64,000 bases of DNA from NCBI GenBank assembly GCA_029204225.1, contig CM055107.1:22572178-22636177 (forward strand), written 5' to 3'. The translations under genes were made by a program, and so were the position numbers. Source of the DNA: Diphasiastrum complanatum (Eukaryota > Streptophyta > Lycopodiopsida > Lycopodiales > Lycopodiaceae). Below, one piece after another: positions 34,102 through 45,629 of this stretch (the first letter of the stretch is position 1; each line of letters begins with the position of its first letter). Below the pieces are notes generated by a model, which saw only the letters and a list, made by a program, of their open reading frames with translations, had not been told where the DNA came from and made no database searches.

Positions 34102-35190
34102 AGTAATGACAAGCATGTTTGTGAGTCTTGTGCTTTGTCTAAGTCACATAGACTACCTTATACTAGATCTATTTCTAGATCTACAAAGCCTTTTCAACTT
34201 GTACATTCGGATATTCATGGATTTATTACAATTAGCAATAGTGGAGCTAAGATGTATGTAACATTCATTGATGATTTTAGTAGATTTTGTTGGATCTATC
34301 TACTAAAGAGCAAGGATGAAGTGTATGATGTCTTTGTCAAGTTCAAGAATGCAAGGAAGAACCAATTCTCCACAAAGATCAAGTGCTTGAGAGGTGACAA
34401 TGGTGGTGAGTACATATCTAACAAGTTCAAGGCCTTTTGTGATGAGCATGGGATCAAGAGGGAGTATACAACATCAAGGACCCCACAACAAAATGGAGTG
34501 GCTGAAAGGAAGAATAGAATTTTATGTGAAAGTGCTAAAGCTATGAGGTTAAGTGCTAATTTTGACAAACCATTTTGGGATCAAGCTTTGTTGTGTGCCA
34601 ATTTCTTGTGCAATAGGTGGCCAAGTGCTATTTTGGATGGAAGGACACCTTTTGAGATGCTATTCAAGAGGAGGCCGAGTGTCAACTTTCTAAGAACCTT
34701 TGGATGCACATGCTATGTCAACATTACTCTTGATGATATGACCAAGGAGGATCCATCTTCAAGAAGAGGTATTTTTGTTGGATATAGTGAGGTGAGTAAC
34801 GCCTACAAGGTTTACATTCCTTCTACTAACAAAGTGATTGTTGGTAGAGATGTCATTTTTTATGAGGGAAACATTCCAAAGGTGTCTCCAAGCATGATTG
34901 ATGGTAAGATAGATGGATCTAACATTCTTGATGTTGATGAGAAGGATCCTACTTTGGATGGTGGTGATGATGGACCTTCATCAGGTCAAAAGCCAAGGAG
35001 AACATCAAGAGAAAGACAAGTACCTTCAAGGCTCACATATGATCAAAAGGGTAAGCAAGTAGTTTCTGGAAATTATGTTGCTTTCCTAACCTCTTTGGAT
35101 GATCCTACAAGTGTAGATCAAGCAAGGAAAGAAGAGGAGTGGATCCAAGCATTGGATCTCGAGTATCGATCTCTTATGAAGAGTAGAACA
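34102..35190 (+). CDS. TE3 integrase and start of reverse transcriptase
   Basis: Continuing the gag frame after the stop: the second half of the zinc site (HVCESC), then the integrase core with HSDIHGF, LRGDNGGEY and NGVAERKNR, which hold the D, D and E residues. The tail has FRTFGCTCYV and RGIFVGYS. After an acidic linker, the reverse transcriptase N-terminus is recognisable (EEEWIQALDLEYRSLMKS) and stops abruptly. Confidence 0.88.
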
Positions 35191-36273
35191 TCTTTTGGAA
35201 GATCTTCTTGTGTACATGGAGCTATGCAAGTGGATGGATGTTATCTTGCTGTAAAATCAAGTAATAGATCTGGAAAACAAATTTTGTTCAATGACTTTGA
35301 TGGTCAAGTTGAAGATCAAGAGGTTGATCTCAAAGCACTTCAACTAGTCAAAAGGGAAGGTGACAATTTGGAGCTAGTCAAGAGCATCAAAGGAGAGGTA
35401 ATTGGCAAAGGTGTTATGAATCTGTTTCTACAGCATATTGAAGACTCAAGTAAGGTCAAAGGAGCAGCAAGCAAGTGTTTTTCAAGTTTACTTTACTTGT
35501 TCTATCTCATATTTGAGCAATTTCATGTGGATGTGTGCAAATTGTCAAGATATGATAAAACTAGCTACATTGGTGAGCATTGTTTTGATGTTGGATTTGT
35601 ACTAGCATTCTTGGCTGATTTTGCTGATGGAAATGAAGCTATTGGAGGTTCATTATGTCACTCATCCATGTCTAAGTTCTCAAGTGTTGAGCTACTTGGT
35701 GCCAATACTTGGAGATTGTCAATTTTTGGTGAATTCATGGTCATTTTCTTGTGTCAAGTAGATCTTGAAGATGGAATAGTGCAAACTACTTGGTTTATGG
35801 AGTCATGTGGTGCTGGATTTGCATCATTTATGTACTCACCTACTCATGGATTTCCAAGGTTTGATGGTTTTTTGTGGCAAGATGAAGATGGAGGCTCATT
35901 CATGGAGTACCATGGTGGATACAAGGCAACAAAGGACAAAGGAGGAGGAGACATGCAAGAAAAAGTTGATCACTCACATTTATTGTTTGTTTGCTGTATT
36001 TTTCCAGAGAGTTCAGAGTTGGAAGCATGGTGGAATCATTTTATTTACATTCTATTTGATTCTTCATGTTCTAGTCACATTTTTACATGTAAAATTGATG
36101 TAAGAAATAGTGAAGCATCCCAAGTGGACACTATTCTCTATATCAATTATGGTTGTTTCTATTTTGAGCATTACATGATCGTTGAAAGGAGATCTATTCT
36201 TAGGAAGAAGATCATTCTTATGATGGATCAAAGTTCTATTGGCAAAAACTATGCTAGGAGCATTGGAAGCTAG
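35190..36273 (+). CDS. TE3 novel module replacing the reverse transcriptase core
   Basis: About 355 codons run on in frame from the integrase without a stop. No YVDD, no LDVKTAFLNG and no YGLKQ motif is present. The sequence shares blocks with TE1: NDFDGQVEDQEVDLK, KSIKG, SSLLYLFYL, FADGNEAIGG, CKIDVRNSEAS. It has at least one hydrophobic stretch and many Cys and Phe. The final residues (KNYARSIGS) are again copia-like, matching the sequence just before RNase H. Function unknown: a captured segment, an env-like protein or a relic. Confidence 0.6.
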
Positions 36274-36320
36274 GAAAGCGAGTTTTGAGGTACATCATTG
36301 GAACTTGAGATTTTGGCATA

Positions 36321-36807
36321 TTGTATGAGGGATCATCACCTAATATTTTTGGATTTTCAGATTCGGACTATGCTGGAGATGTAATGGATAGGAAATCCAT
36401 AAGTTCTTATTGTATTTTCATAGGTGATGGAGCTATATCATGGATGTCAAAGAAACAAGCCACTATCTCATTGTCATCTAGTGAGGCCGAGTACAAAGCT
36501 CTTACACATTGCACAAAGGAGATGGTATGGATCAAAAGGATGATCAAGGATCTTCACTTGCTGGATTTTTTAGAGAGCCCAATCATCTTTTGTGACAATC
36601 AATCAGCCCAAAGAATGGCATCCAATCCTATCTTTTGTGAGGGAGCGAGTCATTGCAAAGGAGGTGGAGCTTCAACATGTGTCTTCAAGAGAATGTGTAG
36701 CTGATATCTTCACCAAAGCATTGGGAAAAGACTTGTTCATGAAGCATAGGACTTCACTTGGAGTATTATCAAAATCTATGCTAAAACTAGTTGAAGAGGG
36801 AGTGTGA
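36321..36807 (+). pseudogene. TE3 RNase H
   Basis: Copia RNase H motifs are present: FGFSDSDYAGD, SWMSKKQATISLSSSEAEY, FCDNQSAQRMA. A frameshift near 36640 moves the C-terminal part (VADIFTKALGKD) to another frame (36592-36807). A stop lies just upstream of the domain. Confidence 0.85.
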
Positions 36808-37662
36808 AAGACCCATGAAGAAGATTGAGACAGACTGTGGATCATGAAGGGAAGAATGGCCGATGTGATCCAGAGAGGATCAGAAGCCAAGCATTAGTGC
36901 GAGGCAGGATGGCATTGATCGGCATCTAACCCGTTGGCTGCACGAGAGAGACAACCTGTGGAATAAATCTGGTGCCCAAATGAAATTTGACAATGGTAAT
37001 TGTTTGTGGGTCCTTTCCAGTTTTTTATGGCATTTTCTAAAAATTTTGAAGTTGGGTCCTTAAGGGCTATCTTCCAAACTTAGGGACAGCCCCACTGTGT
37101 GAAAATTTGGAGTATAATGCATAACAGAGGCTAATTTCTGCATAGAGAATTCGTTTCTGTTGGAATAAAAGCCATACAAAACTATCAAACACTGTCTTAG
37201 CTCCATTTTGCACTAAAAAGCTTTTGATTCGGACATCAGCAGAAAATCAACTAGTTTCATCACATTTTGCAATATTTCCATATTTGGCATATTGAGGCCA
37301 AAACTTGTTTTAGACTTAGAGATTCATTTGAATCTTTTTGAAAGTGTGGGAAAGATAGAATGCGAGTTTGAGTAGATTCAATTTGAATAAGTTGGGTACA
37401 TTGAATCTAGACCCAAAATTGGTAGGGTTAGCATTTTGGTGGGAAAGCCAAGTGGCCAAATAGGTTTTGGACCTGTTATAAAAGGATGTAACTCGTGGAG
37501 AGAGTCATCTTCTCTCTTCTCTATCTCATTTTATGCTTATACATGGTTCTCTTGGGTTCTACTATCCATTGGTGCACTATCTTGGTGATTGCTTGCAATT
37601 ATATGTGTAGAATGATCTATATTTGCTATTTTTGGATCCACACGTGTGAAATACAGTAGCAC
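36803..37662 (+). repeat. TE3 right LTR, disrupted
   Basis: It begins TGTGAAAGA directly after the purine tract, then 36812-37246 holds unrelated sequence, and LTR homology resumes with TCAACTAGTTTCATC. A ~35-bp deletion near 37320 and truncation after CAGTAGC at 37662 follow. The TATA region and CACACGTGTG (37639-37648) are retained. Confidence 0.8.
36812..37246. other. Insertion within the TE3 right LTR
   Basis: About 435 bp of unknown origin. It contains GGGTCCTTAAGGGCTATCTTCC and no open frame. It may be a fragment of another LTR or a transcript-derived piece. Confidence 0.5.
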
Positions 37663-37924
37663 AATGATTGAACTGAGCATCAGACGGCCGACGAGTGAGA
37701 CACTAACCAACTCACTCAAAACTCAAAATCAAAAAATACTATTGCTCTCTTCTCCATCTCATTGCTTTTTGTCATCTTGATTGCACGAATGTTTTATGTT
37801 CTATGAGTTGTAGTCGCTTGTTTAGGGTCTCAAAAGTTTCCACTAAAAGAAAACCCAACAAACTCGAAAATGATCAGTTCGCAATTGTGCATTCTAGCAT
37901 GCAAATCATGTGCTAAAATAGATA

Positions 37925-38065
37925 CATTGCATTGAATTCATCAATGGATAGATTTGCATTGCATAGATGTGCATTAAATAGACTATACATTGCATTGAAT
38001 ACATCAATAGATACATTTGCAATCAATAGATGTGCATTCAATAGACTATACATTTGCATTCATGG
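37925..38065. repeat. Subterminal-like repeats of about 60 bp
   Basis: Two and a half copies of a unit with GATGTGCATT(A/C)AATAGACTATACATT, GCATTGAAT(A/T)CATCAAT and AGAT(A/T)CATTTGCA. Short-repeat clusters of this kind near an end are typical binding regions in CACTA elements. Confidence 0.55.
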
Positions 38066-38216
38066 ATTAAAAATATATGCATTCAAAATTTTTGCAAGAA
38101 TGATGTGATGCCAAAACAATATATGGATTGATTAAAAAACAAGTACATTGATGAGAGAATAAATTCTCTCTTCCTACATTGCCTTCTACAAGGTCTTACA
38201 ATTAATTTAAGAACCT

Positions 38217-39302
38217 CTACTCATCATCACTTCTTTCCTCCTCGTCTCCTTCATCTTGTAGGTGTACATTGGTGTCCACATCTTCAAACTCCCCTTCGCT
38301 TTCATTCACGTACTCTTCCACGTTCTCTTCCACATTTTCTTCCACATCACGAACACTTGAAGTTGTAGAGCCTCTCTACAAATTAGAATCAAAGATTTAA
38401 ATAAATTGAGATTAAACTTACTTGTAAACCACAAAGTAAACAATCACAAAACAATAAAGGTTAAGAGCTTACGATTGGAAACAATCCATGGGATTCCATA
38501 AAAGCCTTAAGGTCGGCATATCCATGATCGTAGCCTTGCTTGTAATCCGCGGCGGTCATGTGTCTTCCAAAATCACTAAGCTACATTCAACAAAAAAACA
38601 TAGTTTACCAATAAAAAACATTAACAATCTCACTACAAAAATAGAATCATATTAAAAAATATTGCACTTACAAATTGGGCCTCTAGATTGCCCCTTTCTC
38701 TCGATCCCAAGTGACTTTGGCCATGTTTTAAAAGCTTCTCAGCGGCGGCCCTACGTTGTTGTTCATACTTGGGGTTATTTTGCAACAATTCTCCTTTCAC
38801 CTTCCTCCAATCCCTTTTGGAGCACCATCCAGGCTTCGTGGGATTCTTGGGATTCCTCACGGCTCTTCTCATCAATTGCCTTTTGTTTCGAATCCAAAGG
38901 CACATTGTATTCAAGACCCAAGTCCTACTAAAAGCATTGGATTGAGGGAATTCAGAATACAAAGTCTCTATTATTTTATTTTTGTCTTCAAGCGATTGGG
39001 AAGACCAATCGATCATGTAATTTTAAATCATGCAAACGGGCATGAACTACATTGCTACCCATATTTTTTATAACTCCACCACGTGGATTAAGATCATAAT
39101 ACACACTACACGATTCTTGGGAAGGGACATCTTCGGAAGCTCTTCTCTCGGATGATTTACCCGAACAAGATAACACAAGATTTTTGATTCTATCTCTTTG
39201 TTGAGGAGATAGATTCTCAAACCACTCTTGATTATATTCTTCGGGCTCCTCACGAGCTCTTCTCCTAGATGGTCTCCCACTTGACCTACCTCTTGAAGAC
39301 AT
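38217..39302 (-). pseudogene. Ptta/En-Spm-type plant transposase (Transposase_24-like), spliced
   Basis: Exons on the minus strand: 39302-38672, 38580-38473 and 38375-38217, with GT-AG borders (GTAAGTG, GTAAGC) and frame kept across both introns. The first exon starts MSSRGRSSGRPSRRRAREE, a basic and Ser-rich head, and needs a one-base shift near 39020 to join the body. The body carries WVLNTMCLWIRNKRQLMRR, W-x-K-V-K and a closing KLLKHGQSHLGSR, which fit the layout of the plant En/Spm transposase family. The last exon is very acidic (DVEENVEENVEEYV, then EERSDDE). In CACTA elements such proteins bind subterminal repeats. The single frameshift suggests recent loss. Confidence 0.65.
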
Positions 39303-39602
39303 TGTATCAAAGAAAAACTTTAGAAGTTAGAAAGTAGTGGAGAATGGGAGTGAAAGAGTATTAAAGACTTTTAGATTAGAAGAGTAAGCAATGAATAGAA
39401 AGCAATAGATTAATAGTAAGCAAGAACAAAGAAGATCAATAGAGCAAGATCACTAGCAATGAAGAGCAACCAAAAGCAAGCAAGCAAACAAGCAAGGTCT
39501 ATAGAGCTTAGAAGAGCAATAGCAAGCAAGGGCACTAAACATTAGATTAGAAAACCTATCAAACTTGAAAGCAAAAGAAGAGAAGCAAGAATGCTCGCGG
39601 AA

Positions 39603-39695
39603 ATGCCATTTTATTGGCATTCAAGTTTCGCGCAGAAGTTATCCACGCGTGGATAATCCACGTGATATCCACGGGTGGATGTTCCACGCGTTTTT
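39603..39695. promoter_or_regulatory. Palindrome cluster upstream of the minus-strand transposase
   Basis: A perfect 18-bp palindrome TTATCCACGCGTGGATAA (39639-39656) is followed by three more TCCACG words (39657-39690), one within TCCACGTGATATCCACGGG. A short hairpin ATGCCA...TGGCAT precedes it at 39603-39620. It lies about 300 bp upstream of the start at 39302, so it may be a binding site for an element-encoded or host factor. Confidence 0.5.
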
Positions 39696-39759
39696 TTTCC
39701 CTCTTGGCACGTGAGAGGGTCCCCCACATGGGCTTGCATGCTTCAAATGTCATTCAATA

Positions 39760-40960
39760 TTCTCATAATCTTTTCTAGATTTTATGAAAATATTTTATTG
39801 TAGGATTTTACATAAAATATATTTTTTAATATGATGGAATGTAAAAAAATCAATTCAAAGATCATTATGGTAGTATTTAATTGTTAAAACTAGTTTTATA
39901 TTGTTATAAATTTTATTTTTCTGGAGATTTGACATACAAGACAAAATCATGAGATAAGAAATAGTACATATTATTATTAAACAAGTAATTTGACAAGTTT
40001 TTTTAAGATTTTATGACATAATATCATGTCAAATCGGTGATGTCATAAAACATTTAGTTTATTAATAATCTAGGTGTCATAGATTTGATATAATTTGATG
40101 ACATAATTACATGGCCAAATAAATTTTTTTTGCTTTTGTCATGTGGCCTCTTAAATGGTTGCATGGAGTCATTTAGATTCATGATCAAAAGCATTTATGT
40201 TATATTGAGGACCTTAGTGATATGTGACCTATATGATAAATCTTTTTTATTGTTGGTGTGTGACCTATACAGCCTTATATGAAATCATAGTAATTAGTTG
40301 AAATATCATTTAGCATTGTAATAAAGATGTTGATCAATGGTGTGATTTCTTGCATACAAAGCAACCATAGATAGAAAGGGCGAATGCATATTGCTCGTCA
40401 TGAGATACCATGGCACACTAGGCCAATCCAAAGAGATTTACCTTGAGATCATCACTCATCTTAGATAAGAGTTTAAATTGAGAGCTTAGAACATTCACTG
40501 CTATGTAGTCTGTAAATTAGTTGAGATAGGCCTGCACGCACTATCTACTGATGTCTAACATTTGTCAGTATGAACCTCGTTTTGATTGCTCATCATGTGT
40601 TGCCCCACCCAAGCAATTTTCTTGATAGCAATGTTACTAGAATATTAGATTTACATTAAGCATAAGTAGAATATACATGGATTAGATGTTGGCATGTCTT
40701 TAACAAATTTTATTATATTTGCTCACAACATACGGTCTCATAATGATTACTTATAATGTGGTATAGAGTAGCTGGCTACAGTGTGTATATGTCATCGACG
40801 ATGTCATCATCATCAGATAGCGATTCATCTCATGATCGCAACAGCAGATATATATTGTTATTGATATTGACATCAATTGCACTTTAGTTGTTATTTGAAT
40901 ATGAGTGTATAATTTTTCTTGCAAATTTATTCTTACAATGACATTTGATTAGAATTATGA
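39760..40960. other. AT-rich region between divergent transposon genes
   Basis: No coding sequence is seen. The spacing between the two divergent genes suggests it holds both promoters. No convincing TATA box was singled out. Confidence 0.4.
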
Positions 40961-41518
40961 ATTCTAGGAAAATTATTGTACCTCCACATGATTTAGAGAA
41001 AGAAAAAAGAATTGAGCTCTATCATAGAAAAAAGGAGCAATCAAGACTAAAGTACAATGAACAACTATTGACTGATTAATCTTCAAGCTCTTCCATCAAT
41101 CGACGTAGACCGCCTATTGATCCATCACATGTATGTATATTGATTTATGTCATAATTTTTTTATTTGTAATAGTGATGTAATCCGATTTGCTCTTTGGAT
41201 ATAGTGTATTGTTCTTTGGAAAGCCAAGACACCACTCCATCACAAATGAAGGTTGAAAATGCACTAAATGTACAAAGACTATTTTGTCAATTTTTGTCAC
41301 ATGTTACAATACGTCACATGTTAGAATTTGTCAATTTTCACTTGAATGACACTGAAAGAATTTGTGCAATTGGATTGTTGGACCAGTTTCAACCAGAATA
41401 TGATGAGAGGATACCATGTACATACACACAATGCAAAGGCCTTAGGATTCGGACAAGGAGGATTGTCAACGATCATATTTGGGCCAATGGAGTGCACATA
41501 GAGAATCCAAGAGTATGA
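40961..41518 (+). pseudogene. CACTA-like gene, first exons (Transpos_assoc-like)
   Basis: A first exon starts MNSRKIIVPPHDLEKEKRIE and runs to a GTATGT donor at about 41131, with one in-frame TAA near 41080. A second exon follows a TATAG acceptor near 41205 and is open to 41518. It contains CTYTQCKGLRIRTRRIVNDH, which resembles the Cys/His transposase-associated domain at the start of TNP2-type proteins. Exon borders are approximate. Confidence 0.45.
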
Positions 41519-41849
41519 GAGGTAAACTCTTTAAAGTGTTTTTCGAAAATGCTTTAATCTTTGACCCTTATGACACTTCAAGTATAGTTTGGCCAATAAA
41601 TATTAAGCGATAGGATGAGTGCCACGATACTTTGAAGTTAATCTCTCACTTGCTTCTAAAAGGAAAAATTCAAATAGAATATTTAGATGAAGTTAATCTC
41701 TCACTTGCTTCTAAAAGTACAAATCCAAATAGAATGATTAGATGAAGTTAATCTCTCATTTGCTTCTAAAAGAAAAAATCCAAATAGAATGATTAGATGT
41801 AGTTAATCTTGATTTTCATATTCAATCACCCATAATATACTCATTCACG

Positions 41850-41852
<3 letters not shown>

Positions 41853-41940
<88 letters not shown>
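41853..41940. repeat. (GA)n microsatellite
   Basis: 88 bp of GA repeats in the presumed intron of the CACTA-like gene. It is followed by a repeat-like segment (41960-42136) related to 57820-57990. Confidence 0.97.
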
Positions 41941-41942
<2 letters not shown>

Positions 41943-42281
41943 ATAAATGAGTTAAAGGTAACCAACACTCCCAATTCTAGGAAGGTGTGTAGCCCTTGTT
42001 TTCTTCCGTTAAAGACGTGGTTCAAATGTTTTTTGTTGGAAGATGAGTTCCACAAAAAAGCCCAAACGCCGCAGGGAGGGAGCATGTGGTGACATTTTGA
42101 AGTAGGATATAATCGTGTGGTTCAGGAATTTTGATTAGCACTCTATATTGTTCTCTTTGTTTTTCTCTTCATGTGTGTTTAGGGTCGGTGTGGGTGGGTG
42201 TGTGTGTGCGTGCATGTGTTTGTGTGTGTGTTTCATGCTACTGGTTTATGGTTTGTGTTATATATTAATTTATGTTTCATG

Positions 42282-42381
<100 letters not shown>

Positions 42382-42411
42382 TGATACATCTAACATTTTC
42401 AACTTTTGCAG

Positions 42412-43437
42412 AAGAAGGACCATAAGGTGGTTTCAAGAAAAAGAGTTGCAAGAGAGATCGAGAATATTATTGATAGGATAAATCACATGAATATTGATTT
42501 TGGATTATCATTGGCCCTAGATGATTCTCTTGTTGATGATGACCCCTTGCATCATATAATTAGTTCATCAATGCCTTGTGATTCAATCCATGTCTCCAAA
42601 TCTCTAGAACGTTCTTACCACCCAACCACACCTATCCTAGATGTTGCACATGAGTCCTCCACGATACTCCACTTGGATTCCACAAACTTGACCACCCCTT
42701 AAAAAAAGAGAGCACGTCTTGGATGTATTATGACTAGTTTGAAAGATAATTGCAAATTACTACGCACTGTTGATGTGTCAAAAGACATTCTAGGTTTTTT
42801 GTCTGACCTTCCTCTTCCACCTAGCTTGCAACCATTAGTAAAAACTTTTATTAGAAGTAGATATTCGTGTTGGCCACTCCAATCACCATTACCATTAAAT
42901 GGAATACCATTTACGTATTGGGGTCGAATGTACATGATCATGCCTAGTGAACACTTTCGTGAGGCTAGTTTGGGCCTTTTTGCATTGAGTAGTATTGAGG
43001 TCCCTTTAAATAGTGTTGTGACATTGATGCCATAGGCAGGACCTCAATACAATTGGGGTGATTGGCATGCTTTGTGTCGTCACCAATGGAGGATGCAAGT
43101 ATATGGCTTGAATTCAAGTGCTTGTTCTTTAGAGGAGCAACAAATGCAAGGAGGTAACATCTCAAGGACAAATCGTACATACATTGATGGACATCCAGAT
43201 GTGTATGGAAACATTGCTGCATGTATAAATAGTTCCATTGGCCACCCTCTATTGACGAATTGTGATTTTGAAGAACGCACCAATGGAAAAGAAGAATATT
43301 TTACTAGGAATGTAAAGGGCACTTATGTAATGGTCTGTGCCACTAGATCTATTAAGTTTGGGGAGGAATTGTTCATCAAATATGGTTTCAACCGTCCTCT
43401 ACCCAAATGTTTGCAAAAGACAATAAGTCAAATGTGA
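42412..43437 (+). pseudogene. SET methyltransferase-like domain inside the CACTA-like element
   Basis: After the acceptor TTTTGCAG the frame runs 342 codons to a TGA, broken only by a TAA (42700-42702) and a TAG (43033-43035), each one C-to-T change away from a Gln codon. The C-terminal half reads like a SET domain: GLFALSSIEVPLNSVV (N-terminal strand), TYIDG, then YGNIAACIN (the GN..R.IN strand), NCDFEE, and VMVCATRSIKFGEELFIKYG (the R.I..GEEL..YG motif). The usual NHSC is INSS here. Known SET proteins transfer methyl groups to lysine. The N-terminal 140 residues are unrecognised. Position between two transposase-like parts suggests capture, or fusion to the transposase gene. Confidence 0.65.
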
Positions 43438-43760
43438 AGATTTAAATTTTGTTGATATGTAGAGATGTATAATCCATGCATCTTGATTGTATTTGGTTTG
43501 TGTCATTAAATATGTCAAATGTTAGGAGCATTATTCGTCATTTGTCTAGATTAAATGTTAGGAGCATTATTCGTCTTTGAGTTCATTGAATGTTAACAAG
43601 TTGAAAAGACAAATCTGTCTAATAGATACATTGGTATATTCATACTTTTTAAACTAAGAGGTATTGTATATTTATATGCAATATTTAGATCTATCAAGTA
43701 TTGGGAGGAAATGTTTATCAAACATTATTTCAACCTACTTCTTGTTATTTTGATATATAG

Positions 43761-44165
43761 GATTCTTCATCCTCATTTAGTGTTGGAGACGATAATCCTC
43801 GTAATGGTCGATGTAGATGACGAATGCAATACAACGGTCCACATATAAAGCAATTACCTCGTCGTCTACGTCAAGGCTTAAAAGAGATGATGGAAATTGA
43901 TGAGCGCATTAATCAAGAGAGTAATGCATCTGAATCTAGCTCATCTAGATCTACTTCTTCACAAACAAGCTCCAACGATGAAAATGAGCTTCCAATGAAT
44001 GATGAATTTGAAGTCATAGGAGACATGTTGGATGATATGTACGAGAACAATATGCAGCTAGACACAATGAACAAGATGAGGAGGCACTTTTGTCTAAAGA
44101 AGAAAGAAAATTGCGAGAAGAATCAAAGACCGCATTGTATCCTGGAGCAAAGACATCTCGTTTGA
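43761..44165 (+). pseudogene. CACTA-like gene, Ser/Asp-rich linker exon
   Basis: The exon follows a TATATAG acceptor. It encodes DSSSSFSVGDDNPRNGRCR, a TGA (probably from CGA), then a basic stretch and a long acidic Ser-rich segment (NASESSSSRSTSSQTSSND) ending near 44165. No domain. It precedes the transposase core in the same orientation. Confidence 0.45.
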
Positions 44166-44319
44166 CGACTTCTCTACTTCTATTAAATCTTTAAGCCAAA
44201 TATAGATGGAGTGACCAAAGCCTCACATCATTATTTGAGTAAAATTTTGTTCATCTACTTGTCATTTTTGCTTTGAAACAAAATTTACAATCTGGACATC
44301 GAGTGATACTTTTTTTACA

Positions 44320-45135
44320 ATGACTTCTTTTGTCATGTACAGACTATTGAAAAACAAAATTCTCCCAGAAGGGAATGTCATGCTCGAGACAAGAGATGAG
44401 GCACGAAAGATGTTGACTAACATCGGGATGGACTACAAGCAATATCATGCATGTCCAAAAGATTGTATTTTATATCGAGAAAGGTACGAATCACTCAAGA
44501 AATGTCCCATTTGTGATACTCCTCGATATAGAGATGATTTGCAAGGGGCAACCATTCCGTGCAAAGTTTTACGACATTTTCCAGTAATTCCACGATTGCA
44601 ACGTTTATTTTGTTGTAAATCTCTTGCACAACTTATGGACTAGCATGCACACCATATCTCTACGGATGGGATGATGAGGGTACCTTCAGATTCACCTGCA
44701 TGGAAACACATCAACAAAGAGTATCCAAGCTTTGCCAATGAGTCAAGAAATGTGAGATTTGGTCTTGCAATAGATGGTGTGAACCCCTTTGGTGTACGAG
44801 CAACTACGTGGTCCATTTGGCATGTTTGCTTGGTAAATTATAATATTCCTCCTTGGTTGAGTACAAAAAAGAGACACATTATGCTGGCACTTTTAATTCC
44901 TGGCCAACGCAAGGTTAAGAACATGGATGTGTATCTTGAGCCGCTTATTGACGAGTTGGAAGATTTGTGGAAGGGGATAAAAGCATATGACATTTCGCGC
45001 CCCTTACATGAGAGGGAGTTTACACTACATGCCATTGTAACGTGGACAATGCATGACTATCCAGGATTAGGTGAATGCTCAGGTAATCATTCAAACAATG
45101 TCTATCTCGTGTACATAGGAGTTTGTTTACAGTTA
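44320..45135 (+). pseudogene. TNP2-type CACTA transposase, central part
   Basis: The frame shows hallmarks of the Transposase_21/TNP2 family: DYKQYHACPKDCILYR, KKCPICDTPRY, FPVIPRLQRLF, then a stop at 44641-44643, then SDSPAWKHI, RFGLAIDGVNPFG, WSIWHVCLVNYNIPPWL, MLALLIPGQ, and HAIVTWTMHDYPGLGECSG. The protein would cut and rejoin element ends. In-frame stops and introns near 45110-45215 leave it non-functional. Confidence 0.82.
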
Positions 45136-45215
45136 CATACAAATAGTAATTCTTGACATTTATATGATATACTACAATGGCTATAATTATTCTTTGACAT
45201 ATACTTTTTTTAATA

Positions 45216-45611
45216 GTGATTGATAGTATCCATTTGTTGGGCAGGCTTCAAACGGCTGGAAAAAATGTTTGTTTTTTGTGCGGGCCAAAGCTTGTGGGAA
45301 GATACTCTTTTAGTCTCAAAAAAGTGGTTTATGAAAATCATCGTAAATACTTGCATGAAGGCCATCCATTCAGAGACACTCATAGAAGAGGTTTTGGAGG
45401 AAGAGTTGAGAGAGAGATGCCTCCAAAGAGGATGTCCGTGAAAGATTGGCGAATACTATGGGAGGAATCTCAAGCAAAGCCAATCGATGGTATGAAAAGA
45501 TTATCTATATTTCATCGTTTGGAATATTGGAATAACCTTTTGATTAATCACCTACTTGATCCCATGCACATATTTAAAAATGTGGGTGAATTGATGGTTG
45601 CACGTATTTGA
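45216..45611 (+). pseudogene. TNP2-type CACTA transposase, downstream part
   Basis: Continuation after a gap near 45140-45215: CFLCG, LKKVVYENHRKYLHEGHPFR, MPPKRMSVKDW, then FHRLEYWNNLLINHLLDPMHIFKNV, which matches the conserved Y-W-x-x-L, L-D-x-M-H-I-x-K-N-V signature of the family. Homology ends at about 45600, where a duplicated TTGATGGTTGCA (45592 and 45614) marks a junction. Confidence 0.78.
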
Positions 45612-45629
45612 GCCTTGATGGTTGCATTT

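Larger units (their letters stand above)
31456..37662 (+). mobile_element. TE3: Ty1/copia-type element with integrase and RNase H, but a foreign module in place of the RT core
   Basis: Left LTR 31456-32105, primer site 32106-32117, gag-protease-integrase in one frame from 32707, a novel module at about 35190-36245, RNase H at 36321-36807, purine tract, and a damaged right LTR (36803-37662). The right LTR has a ~435-bp insertion after its first nine bases and lacks the last ~190 bp, so no TSD can be read. The family is close to TE1. Confidence 0.87.

Noticed and set aside
36812-37246. Insertion in the TE3 LTR as a MITE
   Set aside because: No terminal inverted repeats or target-site duplication were seen at its edges.
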